Made by a program: the position numbers and the translations under genes. Shown here piece by piece: positions 12,221 to 25,638 of a stretch of 64,000 nucleotides of DNA. The notes below the pieces were generated by a model. The model worked only from the letters and a program-made list of their open reading frames with translations, was not told where the DNA came from and searched no databases. The stretch covers positions 492,540 through 556,539 of the forward strand of contig VXAA01001968.1 in NCBI GenBank assembly GCA_013399115.1, in the 5' to 3' direction. Origin of the DNA: Anseranas semipalmata (Eukaryota; Chordata; Aves; Anseriformes; Anseranatidae). The first letter of the stretch is position 1. Each line of letters begins with the position of its first letter.

Positions 12221-14201
12221 GACTACTTGTGCCTGTGAACAGTTCTAAGAGGTCGGGTGAACATGCTCCTTCATTTTAAATAATACCTTCCTCCGCCTTC
12301 TCAAGGAAAAGAGAATGACACTGTTGACATTGTAGCAAACAAATCCTAGGATATAGTTTTAAAGAGAATCTTAGGGAAAGTTGATGGGTCATAAAACCAC
12401 ATAATTTGCCATAATTTATTCCCTATGGGTGACACTATATTATGTCACCTACTCAAAAATGAACAAACACAAACTGATGAAGAACTGGTTACATGTCTGA
12501 AGTCCCACTGTATTAGGACACATAAAATAGCCAAGACCACATACATTCACAGGAGTAAGACGAAATATATAGATGGGGCCAAGTCTACACGTACAAATGA
12601 TGCTGTGCAAATACTGGAAAAGAGGATGCGGGAACATAATGCCAGATTGCTGTATTAACCTTCAAAAGATCTCAGGAATTTAATAGAAGGTGCATAATCA
12701 CTAAGATACTCTGGTAACTTGGTACAAATTAGTATCAACAACATAGGTGGTGCCAGAAAGGAAGACAGGTTACAAAGACATCAGGTGAATAAGTGATCTG
12801 TACCAGCAAGCTCTACAGAATCTTCTGGGACTTAACTTCCCTGACTAAACCTGAACAATATCATTTTAGGACTATATTAGCAACAGGATTATGGCAGTGT
12901 CTGTGAAAGACTAAGGGAGATTAGGAAGACAGAGCAGACAGAAAACTAAGTACCTTGCTGACCCCTTCAGGTAATAGGTTGAAGCCCTGAAACATGAAAT
13001 TTAGCTTAAACTGTCCCGTTAATGTTGATTTGTAGGTGCCATAAATATGCTGAAATCTATTAATTCACAGATTCCTGACTTCCAAGCTCAGAGCTCAGGA
13101 GAAACTGCTGTGCTAAGGCAGTCTTAGCTTTTCTCTCTCTAAAAGCCAGAATTTCTTGCAAGAATAAAGCAAAGGCTCATATTCGATAATATAATCTCAT
13201 CTTGTTTTAAGGGATCACAGAAATTCTGATTCTGGAATCTCAGCAAGCTTTTCCAAAGTTTCATTCTATTTTCTTTTTGTCCTCTATTGTGAAATATGTC
13301 TAATTTAAATCCTAAACCATTGTGTTTTTTAGTATTATTTAATCTGTATACATGAACATCTTCTGCTTCTATCCTCATTCAGTAGCAGATCCACACACCA
13401 CAAACAGATGCCAGCTTTCAAGGATAATGTAATTTTTCAGGTATTTTTCAGAGAGGCAATCTTTTAAAACTATAGCTGAAAAAGTTCACTCCAGCATTTA
13501 CGGAACCTCTTCACTAATGCAGACTGAAACCCCTAGTTCCCGTAGCATTAGACCCAAAGGAAAGACCACTTCCACAGTTGGTTTTAATATATTTTTTATA
13601 CATCCAAGGACTGGATTAGCATTTTACTTTTTTTTTTTTTTTTTAATTCATAGTTCCTATTGAGAGATTTTTCCACCAGCCCGTAGGTCTTTCTCTAAAT
13701 TGCCACTTTTTAAGTGTGATGGTTAATGGGCTTGAAAGGTGTTGTTATAGGGGATCATGTGTGTGGGTGCAGTCCAGGCAGGAAAATCAATGAATTCTTT
13801 TCATATATCTGTTACTGGATCAGATCATTGTTTTGTCAGAATTGAAAGGTCTGTATCTTCCTTTGTGGGTTTATTTTAGTTTTTTTTCCATGCATGTTTT
13901 TTTCCCCAAGGGAAAAAGGGGCTTTGCTTAGGCTCTCTTCTGTTATGGCTTGTAAAAATCAAAATAAATAAATCATAGGACTCTTTCATCTTTAATTTCT
14001 ATTCTCTGGTCATTTACCGTTCTTGGTGACATGATGGATGATATCACTGTTGGAAAATGGCAAGGGAAACTTATGTTTCTGTTTAGCTGCTTGGATACCT
14101 CATTAAACTCAAGAGGATTTTGACAAAATACTGATTTCTTGACAAGAAATCTTCTTATGCACCGGTTTTGTTGAAACTTCATGTGTAAAAAATCCTTGAA
14201 T
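12221..14201. other. Unique sequence, no gene seen
   Basis: The frame at 12425-12658 (+, 77 codons) is hydrophilic but unrecognised, and the opposite strand is also open over it. A poly-T run occupies 13628-13644. Nothing else is identified. Confidence 0.5.
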
Positions 14202-14811
14202 TGTTGTGGTTTAATCCCAGTAGGCAGCTCAACACCCCACAGCCGCTCACTCACTCCCCACTTGTGGGATGAGGGAGAGAATAGGAAAACTAAGAGTGAT
14301 AAAACTCATGGGTTGAGATAAAGACAGTTCGATAAGTAAATTAAAAGCACAAGCAAAGCACAATAAATAATTCATTCACTACTTCCCACCAGCATGTAAA
14401 TGTTCAGCCAATGTAATTATAGCCAATATAATTAACTATTACATGTGTAAATGGTTATTTGGGAAGACAAATGCTATAATTCCAAATGTCCCCCCTTCCT
14501 CCTTCTTTACCCCTGCTTTTGTTGCTGGGCATGACGCAACATGGTGCGGAATATCCCTTTGGCCAGTTTGGGTCAGCTGTCCTGGTTCTGTCCCCTCCCA
14601 GCTCCTTGTGCACCCCCAGCCTGCTCGCTGGCAGGGCAGCACGAGAAGCTGGAAAGTCCTTGGCTCTGTGTAAGCACTGCTCTGCAACTACTAAAACATC
14701 AGTCTGTTATCGCCACTATTTTCATCACAAGTCCAAAGGATAGCACCATATGTGAAGAAAATTAACAATACGATGGAGAAAATTAACTCCATTCCAGACA
14801 AAAGCAGGGCA
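14202..14811 (-). mobile_element. Solo LTR, avian ERVL-like endogenous retrovirus
   Basis: Plus-strand bases 14202-14209 read TGTTGTGG and 14804-14811 read GCAGGGCA, so on the minus strand the element starts TG and ends CA as an LTR should. Internal blocks such as GACAGTTCGATAAGTAAATT, TTCATTCACTACTTCCCACC and TGTGTAAGCACTGCTC match a well-known avian ERVL-type LTR from memory. No gag, pol or env sequence adjoins it, so it is probably a solo LTR left by recombination. The TATA region of the family, near 14525, is degraded. I see no matching 5-bp target duplication (TGAAT on the left, CCATT on the right), which suggests age or uncertain ends. The overlapping open frames within it are not genes. 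Confidence 0.85.
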
Positions 14812-16899
14812 CCATTGCAGATTTTCTGAGCAAAAACAGAAAGAGGCCTTCCTAAGATTTTAAAAATGCAGTCTGAAAACTGTGCAGACTGCAGACGTGC
14901 ATCTCTTATATCTCCAGGAATGGCCTGATCATTACATAGAAGAAAGTCTTTGAACAGACAGGAGACTTCAAAGGGCAGAGATAAAGGACAACTATTCATA
15001 AATGTCCAAAGTAACCACCTGGAGCACAGAGGAGAGACCTGTGTGGACAAGAAGAAATCACAGGCTTAAACCTGCGTTTCTCAGACTGCTTTTCCTTTGG
15101 AAAAAGAATACACAAAAAGTATTGTTCTTACCCCAGTGCAAAGGAGAATTTTCTTCCTGTGCAGTAAAATAATTGTTAGTGTACCTTCACTCAAGAAGCA
15201 GGTAGTTCTCAGAGACAACCTCTTCAACCAGTCCACAAAAACTTTATTAAGCCTGTCTTGTGAATTCAGGGCTACTAAAGTTAAGACAAAACATTATTTT
15301 AGCAAGATATGCTGTTCTTATACATGATTCTGGATGTGCACGTGTATGAGGGAGAAAGACAAAAAGAAAGAAGTCCTGATTTTTTTTTTTTTCAAATTTT
15401 ATAAACTCTGGAACTTATAACTAAACAGAAAAGAAAACATTTTACAAATGGGAATAAATAGCCATGTGGTAGTTTGTAGCCGAAGCCTAATGCTCAAAAA
15501 CTAGCAGGAGGAAATTTTATTTTAACAAAGTAATTTGTCAAGTTCACCAGTGTGAGTAAGCGAGTTACTACTGCTCTCTATCAGGGTGAATATGAACCTG
15601 TAAAAATAATGAAACCTTTTATAGATGGCAAATAATGAAGGCAAAACAATATAAGGGCTAAAGCTTGATTGCCTTCCCCAGCATTTTTCCCTGAGAAAGT
15701 TAGAGGAATGCAGAAAGGAGCAAAATGAAATGCAATTCTTCAATTCTGCTGTGGGCTAAGACTGATGGAGACATCAAAATAAAACTTTACTGAACAGTCT
15801 GACTGCAGCAGAATGTGTTAGTAGGGCCTGTGATGAAAGCCTTGATAGCTGCGGCACCTCTTGGTCTGATTTCTGTCACAAAGGCTACATGCAAACTGGA
15901 TATGACAGAGGAGATCTTGAATGTGAAACTCTTGCATTATAGCATTAAAGGTGAGGACGTAAATGCCATGATGGATGCTTTAATGTAGCTTAAACCAGCT
16001 CTGAAAAAAAACAGTGGTTAAGATGGAGCCTCATTATGCATCAAGGGTGCAGCAGAATGTACAAGGTGCTGCTACAGAGCTCAAAAAACTGCTAAAAGCA
16101 GGAAGATCTGCATGTGCTCTTTGAAGGGTTATGTTTGCATATTTTATATCTCTTTGGCATAGGAAGTAATCTGTGCAAGACATACATTTCACCATGAGAA
16201 AGAAAAAAACAGCTGCTTTCAAACATTATCAGCTATCCTAGCAGCTTGTAAAAGAGATCAGACATCCAGCTTGCTGACTTTTTGGCATTCTGATGGAACA
16301 GGAACATTTGAATTTGTATGCATTTTTCCATTCCTGGCAGTGCACTGTGCCACTGTCCAGGATTTTCAGTTCATGTATGAACACATGCATGTGCACATCA
16401 GTGTTTGCATTCTGTGGTTATGTGTGTCTACATCTGTTGCATCAAGGCTTTCTTTTGAATTTTTTGCCTGTAGGAACAGAAATCCCTGATTGAATCCCAT
16501 CCCGCTTTTTGGTTTGTTTATATGTTGTGTAAGGTGGGAAGTTATCAAATACGAAAACAGAATAAATCCAAAGATGCAGAACCTCCCGTCCAGTTGCCTT
16601 ATCCACCGAGGGCTCCAGAGTTGAGTTCTGCTTTTTTTTCCATCTCCTTCAGCCCTATCAGCCTTGATCATTTAGCTGTACAATGACTCAGCTCAACAAA
16701 AAATGAAGTCTCTACTGTAACCCTTATCTCCTTTCAATCTACTTGTTAGCCTCATTATGAATATTATTCAAAAAATAGAGAATGCAAGTCTGAATCCCTT
16801 CAAGGCAAGAGGAAAAACAAGTAATGATGTAATATAAAAGAATGATTAAACTCTCTTCTCCTTCAGCTGGCTTTTTCAAGACACAAGACCATGGCCACC
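14812..16899. other. Unique sequence, no supported gene
   Basis: The 119-codon minus frame at 14691-15050 starts inside the LTR boundary region and shows no domain. A splice-bounded open segment at 15809-15950 is discussed as a finding. A poly-T run lies near 15380-15391. Nothing else is recognised. Confidence 0.45.
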
Positions 16900-17600
16900 A
16901 TCTATGGAAGGATCTTTGGGAAACCCTGAGACCAGGCAGGATGCCCTAAAGCATCTCTAATGGTTCTAGAACCCATGCCTAAACAGCAGATTCAGGTTGA
17001 ATGTTACCTAGTTTGTCCATCCAAAATGGCTTTAGGTAGGACAAAAAAGCAAGACAACAAAGTCTGCCTGGAGGCACTCTATCTGAACTGTAGGTACCTA
17101 ATTGTGTATAGCAAACCTACAGTCATTTTGGGCATTATTCAGCTCACCTAAAGACACCAGAAATGTATGAGCTGTGTATCTAAGTTCACATTAATGGAGA
17201 CAGGCAAGAGGAGCAACTTCATTACCCATACATTGGCCTCTAGTGCCGTTTGAGAAGCTATAAAACAGTTACTCCATCTGCAACTCCAGAATATGAGTAT
17301 TTTCTAGATCCCGTCTTGTTTCTAGTAGAAATGATCTATACAGATGACTCAGACCTCTACAACATATCAAATGGCCCTATATTTAGGCTGCTGAATTGAG
17401 CCCACACAGTGGAATTGAGAGAGCTGTCTGGCTCAGTGTAGGATAGACACCAATTTATGGCTTGCCAGGTAATTCTCTGGACTGCATTGACTGTGTTGAC
17501 TAAATCCCTAGTGATCAGAACAGGAGCATAAACACCTAGTGCACACAGATGGTCCACAATCAGGTGCTTGAATTTCTGAGCTGAATCATTACCTTCTGTC
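16900..17600 (-). mobile_element. Possible old degenerate LTR
   Basis: On the minus strand, blocks such as AATTAGGTACCTACAG and CCACTGTGTGGGCTCAATTC, with repeated TAGGTACCTA- or AGGTGCTTG-like hexamers, resemble old avian LTRs as I remember them. There are no clear TG/CA ends or target duplication, and I cannot name the family. The 66-codon minus frame at 17357-17557 would be incidental. Confidence 0.25.
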
Positions 17601-20600
17601 AGGTATTGAATTAGCCAAGAGGGATTTCTGAGGAATGATCTAGAGGTTCAGAAACTTAAATTCCCCCTAAATTGTATTTTATATTTTCATGCAATTTTCA
17701 TAATGATATGTTCATACCATACCATAGCATATATACGTTCCTAAGACTAATAGATATGTGGCATGTAGAGGTTGCCACAACATTCAATAAACATTCTTTA
17801 ATTTTCCAATTCAAATGCCTTTTTAATTTTTCAGTGGGCATATTAAGAGAAAGTTAAAGGGGTTAAAGAATTCACAAATGAAACCTTTTACTTGAAGTAA
17901 GCCAGTACCCATTTCATCCTTCCTACTGCCAACACCTCTTCCAGTTAAAACCAAATCATGTCCACACCCCTTCTCACTGGTCATCAATTTTCAGCATGGT
18001 GACTGAATCAGAAGCTTTTTTCACCCACGTCTAGAATGGATTATGATTACTGTTACATCTGAAAATTACTAAGCTTCATTTAGAATCTGATGTCTGAGAT
18101 TGTCTGTAAGAAAAACGTGTGAGAACACAAAGCAGATCAAATCCAAAATGGTATTTTTCAGACAAATTGTTTAGTATGACTCCCTAAATTATACTGGTGT
18201 TGTTATTTTAGTTCTTTAAGACAACTTCTTGTGTTGCTTTTAGATGACTGACCATTAAGGAATTAGAAAATATCCTTATTTGTAAAAAGAAAAAAAAAAG
18301 ATTCTGTTTTGTGCTGGGGAAATATGTTTACCCCAGCACAAGCAGGTAATTCAGAGTGTTCAGAGTGGCGCTAATATTTTCACTCACTTGTGGATTAAGT
18401 GGCTCTTGTAAAGTATTAGATTAAATTAATTTTAAAGGGAATATCAGGATGAAGATTCAGAAGTTTTTTAAATGAGAGAAATAAACTAAAACTTCAATCT
18501 ACAGAAATATACCACGAAAATATGAGTGATTTGCGGTCTGATCCCAGAGTAAGGCAGGTAACTGCAGTTCTATGAATTGAAAATACAAGTTGCTTCCATT
18601 TCACTGGAAGTTTATGAGACAGAAGGAAACATCAAGGATGCAACAAAATAGAGTTTTGGTCATTTAAGTGATATAAGCCACAGACACAAACGCAAGGAAG
18701 TGATTTTTGTTGTGTTTTGGAAGATGTAGTTCATCTTCTTGATAACATACTAAAATTACAGTTTGTTCTTCCCTGCATCTTTGGATGTGAGGTTGCATTG
18801 TCTACTTCGATAACCAGGATTCAAAGACAAAAAAAAAAAAAAAACAACCTAATTTCTTAACAAAATAATGCCATTTCATTGCTGTTTAATATGTTTCAGG
18901 TTTTTCTATGCAAATTATTAGGACAAAAACCTTAGTAAAATGATTATAAAGCCCTAGTTCTTACTGGTACATATGCTTTGTGTTAATTTCATGCCAAGTT
19001 TTACTTAAAAAACTAATTGTCCCAGTATTTCCCCAATATCGGCTCACCTCTTTCAGTAAGCAGAAAAGGAATTGGGATTCTCATTTGTATCTTTGATTAC
19101 TATCACTAGCAAATAATAGACCCAATTCAGGCACACAGTTAGAGGCAAATATTGCCCCAGAGAGTTTGCCATCTGTTTAGAAGAGTCTTGACAAAATATT
19201 AGGAAGAATGGGGTACTCATCTCCCAGTTTTATAAGGAAAACAGAAGAGGGGAAAAGAAGCTCACAGAAATACAGTGCAAAGAAAGGAACACATTTCCTG
19301 AAGTGTCTTCCAGAATCAGAATATAAAATATTCTCCCTACCTGTCTTAGCACTTATGATGAGGATGTATGGAACATTTATGAATAAGTGGGAAGAAATAC
19401 CAGGGTAAAATGTTTCCTAATCTAACAGCTGCAGGGACGCTTGCTGCACACCAGTCAGTGGCAAAAGGGAAGCTAAAGTCCTCATCACTCCTTTCTGCCC
19501 CACTGCAGTACTCCCAGTCTTTACTGCAGTTTGCATATCTGGAAGGCTTACTAAATTATCTAAACTTTGAAATACATTTTAAATAGAATTTCTTGTTTTA
19601 CACTTATAGAAATATTCTTTACACATCTCAGAGAGCTTCAAGTTGGCTCCCAGAGAAACCATGGGTTATTGAAAGAATTGCAGTACACTGAGTACTTGTG
19701 CTCTCACTGGTCAATTTGGCTGCCCAGAGCTAAGAGACACAGCTGAGCAGTGCCAAAGCTTTGCCCTTTTCCTTTTTCTCCTCCTGTTTCCATTGCATAT
19801 GCTGGTCTCTGTCCCTTATTCATGGGTAGCACAATTCTATTTTGCCTGTGATGCTGCAAAGCCTCAGCTCATCTCCAGAAGTGACCATTTTCAGTCTTAA
19901 CATACCAAGAAGCTAAAGCCTGAATGAAATTTGTCAGTTGATAAATCATGACCATAATTAAAGCCACAGCCTCCATGTTCAAGGAAGTTCTGGTGAAGCA
20001 CTGTAAATCTCTATGACATATTATCTGAAAAACTCTAGGGAGGTCATTTGCTATAGTATGAGAAAAAAACATTCTTTGAAGGGCCTGACTTTAGGTTACT
20101 GTACCACGGTGATGGTGGTTTACCAGTAATTAAGAAAGAAGTAGGTTTATTATTAGCCTTTTTCTATGCCAGACATAATGTTATATTTTTAAGGACCGCT
20201 ATGCATCTAGCTTGAACTCTAAATTAGAGCAAAGCTCCTTATATCCAGGTAAGAAAACAATATGCTATGTCACAACTTAAGTCAATATATATTCTGTGTT
20301 CTCCTAAGTAATACCTAGCAATTAATTGAATGTATATACCATATTTTTCTCCCATGGAAGTCTATTTTAGATTTGGCTGCAGTGAATTACTGGGTGGTTT
20401 AACATGCTGTGGACAAGACCATGCTGTACTAGTTTCACCACACTCTCCCTCCCCATCAATGCTGAATTTAGGCTGCCTGGTTTTGCTTCTTGATGACAGT
20501 CATGGAGATAAGCAGTTTTGATTACTAAATTGGCAGACTAGAGTAGGAATATTGCCTTAATCCAGGATATCATTTTCCAGAATATCTTGTTCTGAAGCAA

Positions 20601-20909
20601 TTTAGGAGTCAAAAAAGCCTGAAGAGGTAGGTTTGAGAAGGTTGGTTTGCATTTGGGCAGCTTCTGAAGAAAATAAATCAATTCAAGTTGTACAAATGTG
20701 TAGAGGAATTATATAAAAATGAAACTGATGAGCAGAACACTGTGTTTCAAGGCTAGAAGTGACAAAGGTTGAACTCAGGTTAGGAATGGCTGAAGGGGAT
20801 GAAGTTTTGGAAGAGATTTTATTTAATGAAGAAAGTGAAGCTAGAGGAAGCTCCCTGAGTTGACTGCATCTCAAAATGTGATAGAATAGACAGATATGAA
20901 TGCCAGATT

Positions 20910-20910
<1 letters not shown>
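17601..20910. other. Unique sequence, no gene seen
   Basis: Only short motif-less frames are present. Poly-A runs occur at about 18287-18299 and 18828-18844. No transposon is recognised. Confidence 0.5.

Positions 20911-20954
<44 letters not shown>
20911..20954. repeat. (AAAT)n microsatellite
   Basis: About ten uninterrupted tetranucleotide units. The minus-strand reading gives an artificial run of LFIY residues at 20683-20964, which should not be taken as a membrane protein. Confidence 0.95.
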
Positions 20955-21002
20955 CCTGTGACACTGGCTACAGATTAGCAAGCACAGTATTTTTATTTAC
21001 AA

Positions 21003-21700
21003 AAAAGGAAGAAAAAGGAAGAAAAAGGAATCCAACAATTATAGACCAATTAAGCTGACGTCAATAATATGTTAGGAATGTAGAACACATTTTCAAGTGA
21101 AAAATTAATGAAAGCCATGAAGCTAAATGGATTATGGGATAAAATGAAACACGAATTTACAAAACATATACTAAGCCAAACTAACTCAGTGTGCTTTTAT
21201 TCTTATAACAGAAATGATTTTCTGCAGACAAGCAGTGCTCAGGATCTCATCTCTTTGGACCTGAGAAAAGCATTTCATACAATGAGCCACTTAAAAAATT
21301 TTTAGAGAAACAGAATAAGATGGGATTGCTAGAAGGCCGTCAGGTCCAAATATCCTGTTAAAAGATATATGGAAATGGATTATGCAACAGGAAGAGCTTC
21401 TTGTCTGGAAGTACACTTTAGACACATTTTTTCCAGGATTAGCCTTGGAACTAATTTTACTTGATATTTTCATCAGTGACGCTGGCGCAAAAATTAGGAA
21501 ATTGGTCATTTGGTTTTGCACCATATTGGAAAGAAATGTCAATAATATGAGGAGAAAAATGTCAGACAGGAAGAAACAAAGCTGCTTGACTACTGGGATA
21601 ACAGAAATGAAACGAAGTGTAGACGTGCAAAATGCCAAGTCATCTACTAAGAAAATTATCACTATATCCTGGGAGTTTATTAACCAGAAATGATATAAAA
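21003..21700 (+). pseudogene. Ancient CR1-type reverse transcriptase relic
   Basis: Diverged remains of a LINE ORF2. Near 21040 a frame reads NYRPIKLTS, like the NYRP(V/I)SLTS block of CR1 reverse transcriptases. The frame at 21108-21305 ends in ISLDLRKAFHTMSH, matching the VYLDFSKAFDTVSH block with the first catalytic Asp in place. The frame at 21382-21693 holds LELILLDIFISDAG, matching the GPILFNIFINDLD block. The blocks are in the expected order on one strand but in different frames. The FADD catalytic box is not readable. The copy is much older than the CR1 pieces elsewhere in the window and belongs to another lineage. I detect no 3' end. Confidence 0.6.
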
Positions 21701-21739
21701 AGAGAAAGAACAGGAAGCTGTAAAAAAGATAATATAATC

Positions 21740-21760
21740 ATATTTATTTATTTATTTATT
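21740..21760. repeat. Short (ATTT)n run
   Basis: Five TTTA units directly follow the CR1 relic. It may be a tail-derived or independent simple repeat. Confidence 0.85.
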
Positions 21761-23454
21761 ACTGTTGAGGTAAAAAATTATTTATTCTGCTATATGTAAT
21801 TGTGGTGAAGTGTCAAAGAGCACATAATCACAGCTCTGGTCAGGTTTTTTTATTAAAAATAAAAGAGAAAGGATAACTGTAACAGGGGCAAGAAAAGGAT
21901 AATTGGGAACGAAAGACTTGCTGAACAACAAGGATCACAGAGATACTTGCTTTCCTTGCCACTATTTTATCAAAATGGACATGAAGAGGGAACATAACTG
22001 TCCTTTGTAAGTAAGCAGAGGACAGATAGGAAGTGACATCTGAGAAAAAGTTGAGGTAAACGACCAAGAGAAGTTTAAAACAGAGATTAAGAGAATGCTT
22101 CTGATAATCTGAAGGGATTATGAGATGGTTACTCAGCAGCAGTGACAGGATTTACGCACTGTAAAATAGTGCTTGATAATGTAATGACAGGGATTACAGG
22201 ACATGCTAGACTGTTATAGCAAGGAACTAGATTCCGTCTTGAGAACATAAGAAAGTTAATCAGTAACACATTCCAGTAAAAAGAACTGTTGACAATCTGC
22301 TTTTTAGACCTTTCAGTTATTCAGCCCACCCCTTAGTCTCAGTCACTTATACAAGGATGGCTTCAGTGAGCCCCATCTCACCAATGCAATAAAGGAACTA
22401 CGTAATGTCATGAGGACTGCAGCAATGTAACTCCATGGCCTTGGAAAAAATGCAAACAGGCTTTGAGAAGACTTTAGGGAAGTGAGGGGGAAGGAGAGGG
22501 AATCTGAAAGACAACAATGAATAAGGCATCTACCTGACCCCCTGCCTGCGTTAGGGTACTGGGCACAACTCCAGGGTTGGTACTAGGCATGGACAGAGAA
22601 GGCAGCTTCTGTCAGGGCAGCAAAATATCCATAGCCACTTCACCTTTACCAGAGCATGTTGGCCACTATTTCTGTTGTATAAACAGGCTGGGGGGAGAAA
22701 GCAGCAAAATCCAAATTCAGACTGCTGAGGAACTTTGAGCTGTCTCTGCTAGAACTCAGCAAAGGAAGTTGTTACAGCTGCTGCCCCGTCCTTCCAAACT
22801 CATGCTAACATCCCTGCAGGCTGGGCAGCTCAGATTGCTGTTTGGGGCTAGGGACAACCCAAAGTTTCTGACTTTCCTTTTCATTCTTGATCACTTGCCG
22901 TACTCAATCCTTTAGCTAAACTGGGTACATTTCACCTTAAGTGCATCCAGTGAAGGACAGAACAAGCCATGTTCAAACCTTCGGAGATGTCTTCTGAAAA
23001 GACAGGCATTGATTTCTTGAGCAAGGCTTTAAATGGAAAAAGCCAGATGGAGTTTAAGTTGAATCAACTTATTATTACTGGTAAAATTTTTGCTCAACAC
23101 CATTTTATTGTTTAAAAAATATCCATATACAAAACAGCAAAACACAAAAATACACAACACTGTGAAAATGACTGTGCCAAATGCGTCTCTGACACATTTA
23201 AAATCTCTTTAATAATATTTTTCATAATTGTTCAAAAAGAAAATGTGCAACATAACAACCTGCAAATGGTTCATGCATATTCATGCCTTCCATGTGTTAA
23301 CTGCTGGGGAATGCTCTCAGATTGCTTCATATTATAAATAGTTACTTATTTACCATGCCAGTTGGTGACTCTGAGGTAGCATATGTGAAATGAATTTTCA
23401 GTTTGTAATAGAGCTTTTTGAAAATTTCCAGTGAAATACTTTTACAATGAAAGG
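21761..23454. other. Unique sequence, no gene seen
   Basis: A slightly GC-richer patch covers about 22330-22870 but has no usable open frame. No repeat is recognised. Confidence 0.5.
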
Positions 23455-23500
23455 AAAAAAAAAAAAAAAAAGAAAAGAAAGAAAGAAAGAAAGAAAGAAA
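23455..23500. repeat. Poly-A / (GAAA)n microsatellite
   Basis: Seventeen A are followed by AGAAA and then about six GAAA units. It is a purine-only simple repeat. Confidence 0.95.
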
Positions 23501-25619
23501 CCACCTCTACCCATTAATCAAGATGGATATGCTTTGTAGATAAACATTTTTTCAGATGATCTGACAGAATATGGATAGATTTTTATTAGAAGCAGTTTCC
23601 AGGTATCCTGGCTGATCTCATGAGTGATTTCTGGGTGCTCCAGAGTAGTTCCACCATGGCAATAGCCCCCACATGGCTTCAATCTTACAAGTTCTTACAG
23701 TGGGATGTTTTTCAGAATAAAGATCGTGGTATTTTCATGGCATGCAACTCCAGGTCAGCTCTGTAACAACCATTTCTGCACTGAGGTTTCCAAAATCAAA
23801 GCTGTGGAACAAGAAACTCAGAAGTTTGAGAAGTACAGCTCTTGTGAAAGGTTACCTCCTGGCTGCACAGGAATAGCCTGCTGCCATTCATCTTTAGTTC
23901 CCTTCTCAAAGCTTCCAAAGTTTGTGCTGTTGAATTGGCAGCCAGGACCTTGCAGCTCTAGCTTCCAAGCTATCAGGGTGTCATTCCCAAACCCTCCTCA
24001 CCTAAAACATGGTATGCAAAACTAATAATGACACTTATGTATTATTGAGAAAGGAAAGATTTTGGAGAGCTTACAGTAACTTCCAACTTCTAAAAGCAGA
24101 CCACGTCAGAAAAGCATTTTATTTTATTTTTCCATCCAGGGACAAAAAATGTTTTGACTCAATCTTATTGTTATTATACTTTGTCTAAAATAGTTAAAAA
24201 TCATTAAAATTTTCCAAAAGCAGACTTGGAGTTTTAAAACATAGACATATTCTTAGGAGAACAGAAATGTAAAATGTGAAAGGATCAGATCCCTTGATTT
24301 ATTTTTTGAGTCCTATATTACTGAATTCACAGTAAGACAAGCAAATTAGCTTGAGAACCCATAAGCCTTTGAAAACAAAGGAAAAAACTTCCCCATATTT
24401 TGAATAAGGCCCTCTATAAGCATATGTACATATGTATATACATACACAGACGAGGAGAAAAACCGAGCACAAATGTAATGGGATGGACTATGGAGCAGAT
24501 GATGTTTAAACTGTCTCTTGTGCAGTCTCTAAGTCTGCTGTCTCTCTTGCTGTGCAGAATATTCAGCACATAAAAATGAACTTTCTGCACTATTTTGCTC
24601 GGATATTCGCAGGTCACCTTTCCACTCACTGGGAAAACTGAAACTTTCTTTTTTCCCCAGTCATGTTCCATCTATCACACTGCTCATTTAGAGAGGCGGG
24701 AGAAGACGTGTCAGACAGAAAATGAGAGACAGAACAAAGAGAAATAGGCCCCTGAAGGAAAGAGAGAGAGGTTCTGAAAGCAGAAACAGAAGAAGTGAGA
24801 GAGATAAGGAACCCTAAAATAGAGATAAATCAACAGAGAATCAAGTCCCTTGAAATAGAAGGTGAAAAAATTCCCCAAAGAGAAAAAGGCAGCAAGGGAC
24901 ATCTGTCCATCAGAAGGACCTACAAGACTCCAAGAATTTTAATATCATATTGTTATTCCAACCACAAGATTAAAACTCATCTGTATCATTAATGGACATC
25001 TTATTAACCAGACATTTCAAACATAATGTTTAACACAGATTAGAGGAAGAAAAATCACTTTCCTCCATTTCATCAGCCCTACGGTTCTTTCCTTATTTAG
25101 GAAAAGAGAAAGAAGGAATTAATATGAGCTGCATAATGACCTAGTGGATCAGTTTTGGGTCCCCAGATAAATGTCTGATTTACTGTGTGAAAACCACCTT
25201 AGCACAGCATTTCACGTTCAGACCTTCTGCAGTCCACTATTCTTTCAGCTGTGGTAGATTGCAAGGTTTCCTTTATAGTGAAGGGGAACAGCTTGGTACT
25301 AAATGAAGCAATCCTCCAAAATCAGCTGAATGGGTCATCTAAGACAGCTGAAAGTGAAAAGAAGAGCAGAAGGAGGATGCCTAAACACTAAAACAGACAC
25401 AGTTCTTATTCAATCAGATATTCAAGATCACCTCTTGTTTAACCATCCCCAGTACTAAAAGTTGAAAGTGTGTTTTGGGTAACTACCGTTTCTTTGTTCA
25501 AAGCCCATTCCATCTGAACAGACTATCACCAAAGTTTAAGAGGTCTCTGATAAAGGTAAGCAGGTTCCTCCCTCTCCTTTTGCCATGGTTTTTCATCTAG
25601 CATTAACTTTCTCCATTTT
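23501..25619. other. Unique sequence, no gene seen
   Basis: The frames at 23705-24025 (+, 106 codons) and 24414-24671 (-) show no domain and no splice context I can defend. A purine-rich patch lies at 24690-24890. Confidence 0.5.
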
Positions 25620-25638
25620 TTGTTTGTTTGTTTGTTTG
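25620..25638. repeat. Short (TTTG)n run
   Basis: Four to five TTTG units lie inside a T-rich stretch. Confidence 0.85.

Noticed and set aside
14443..14765. Overlapping plus frames in all three phases
   Set aside because: They lie inside the LTR on its antisense strand and have no domain; simultaneous openness reflects GC-rich LTR sequence.
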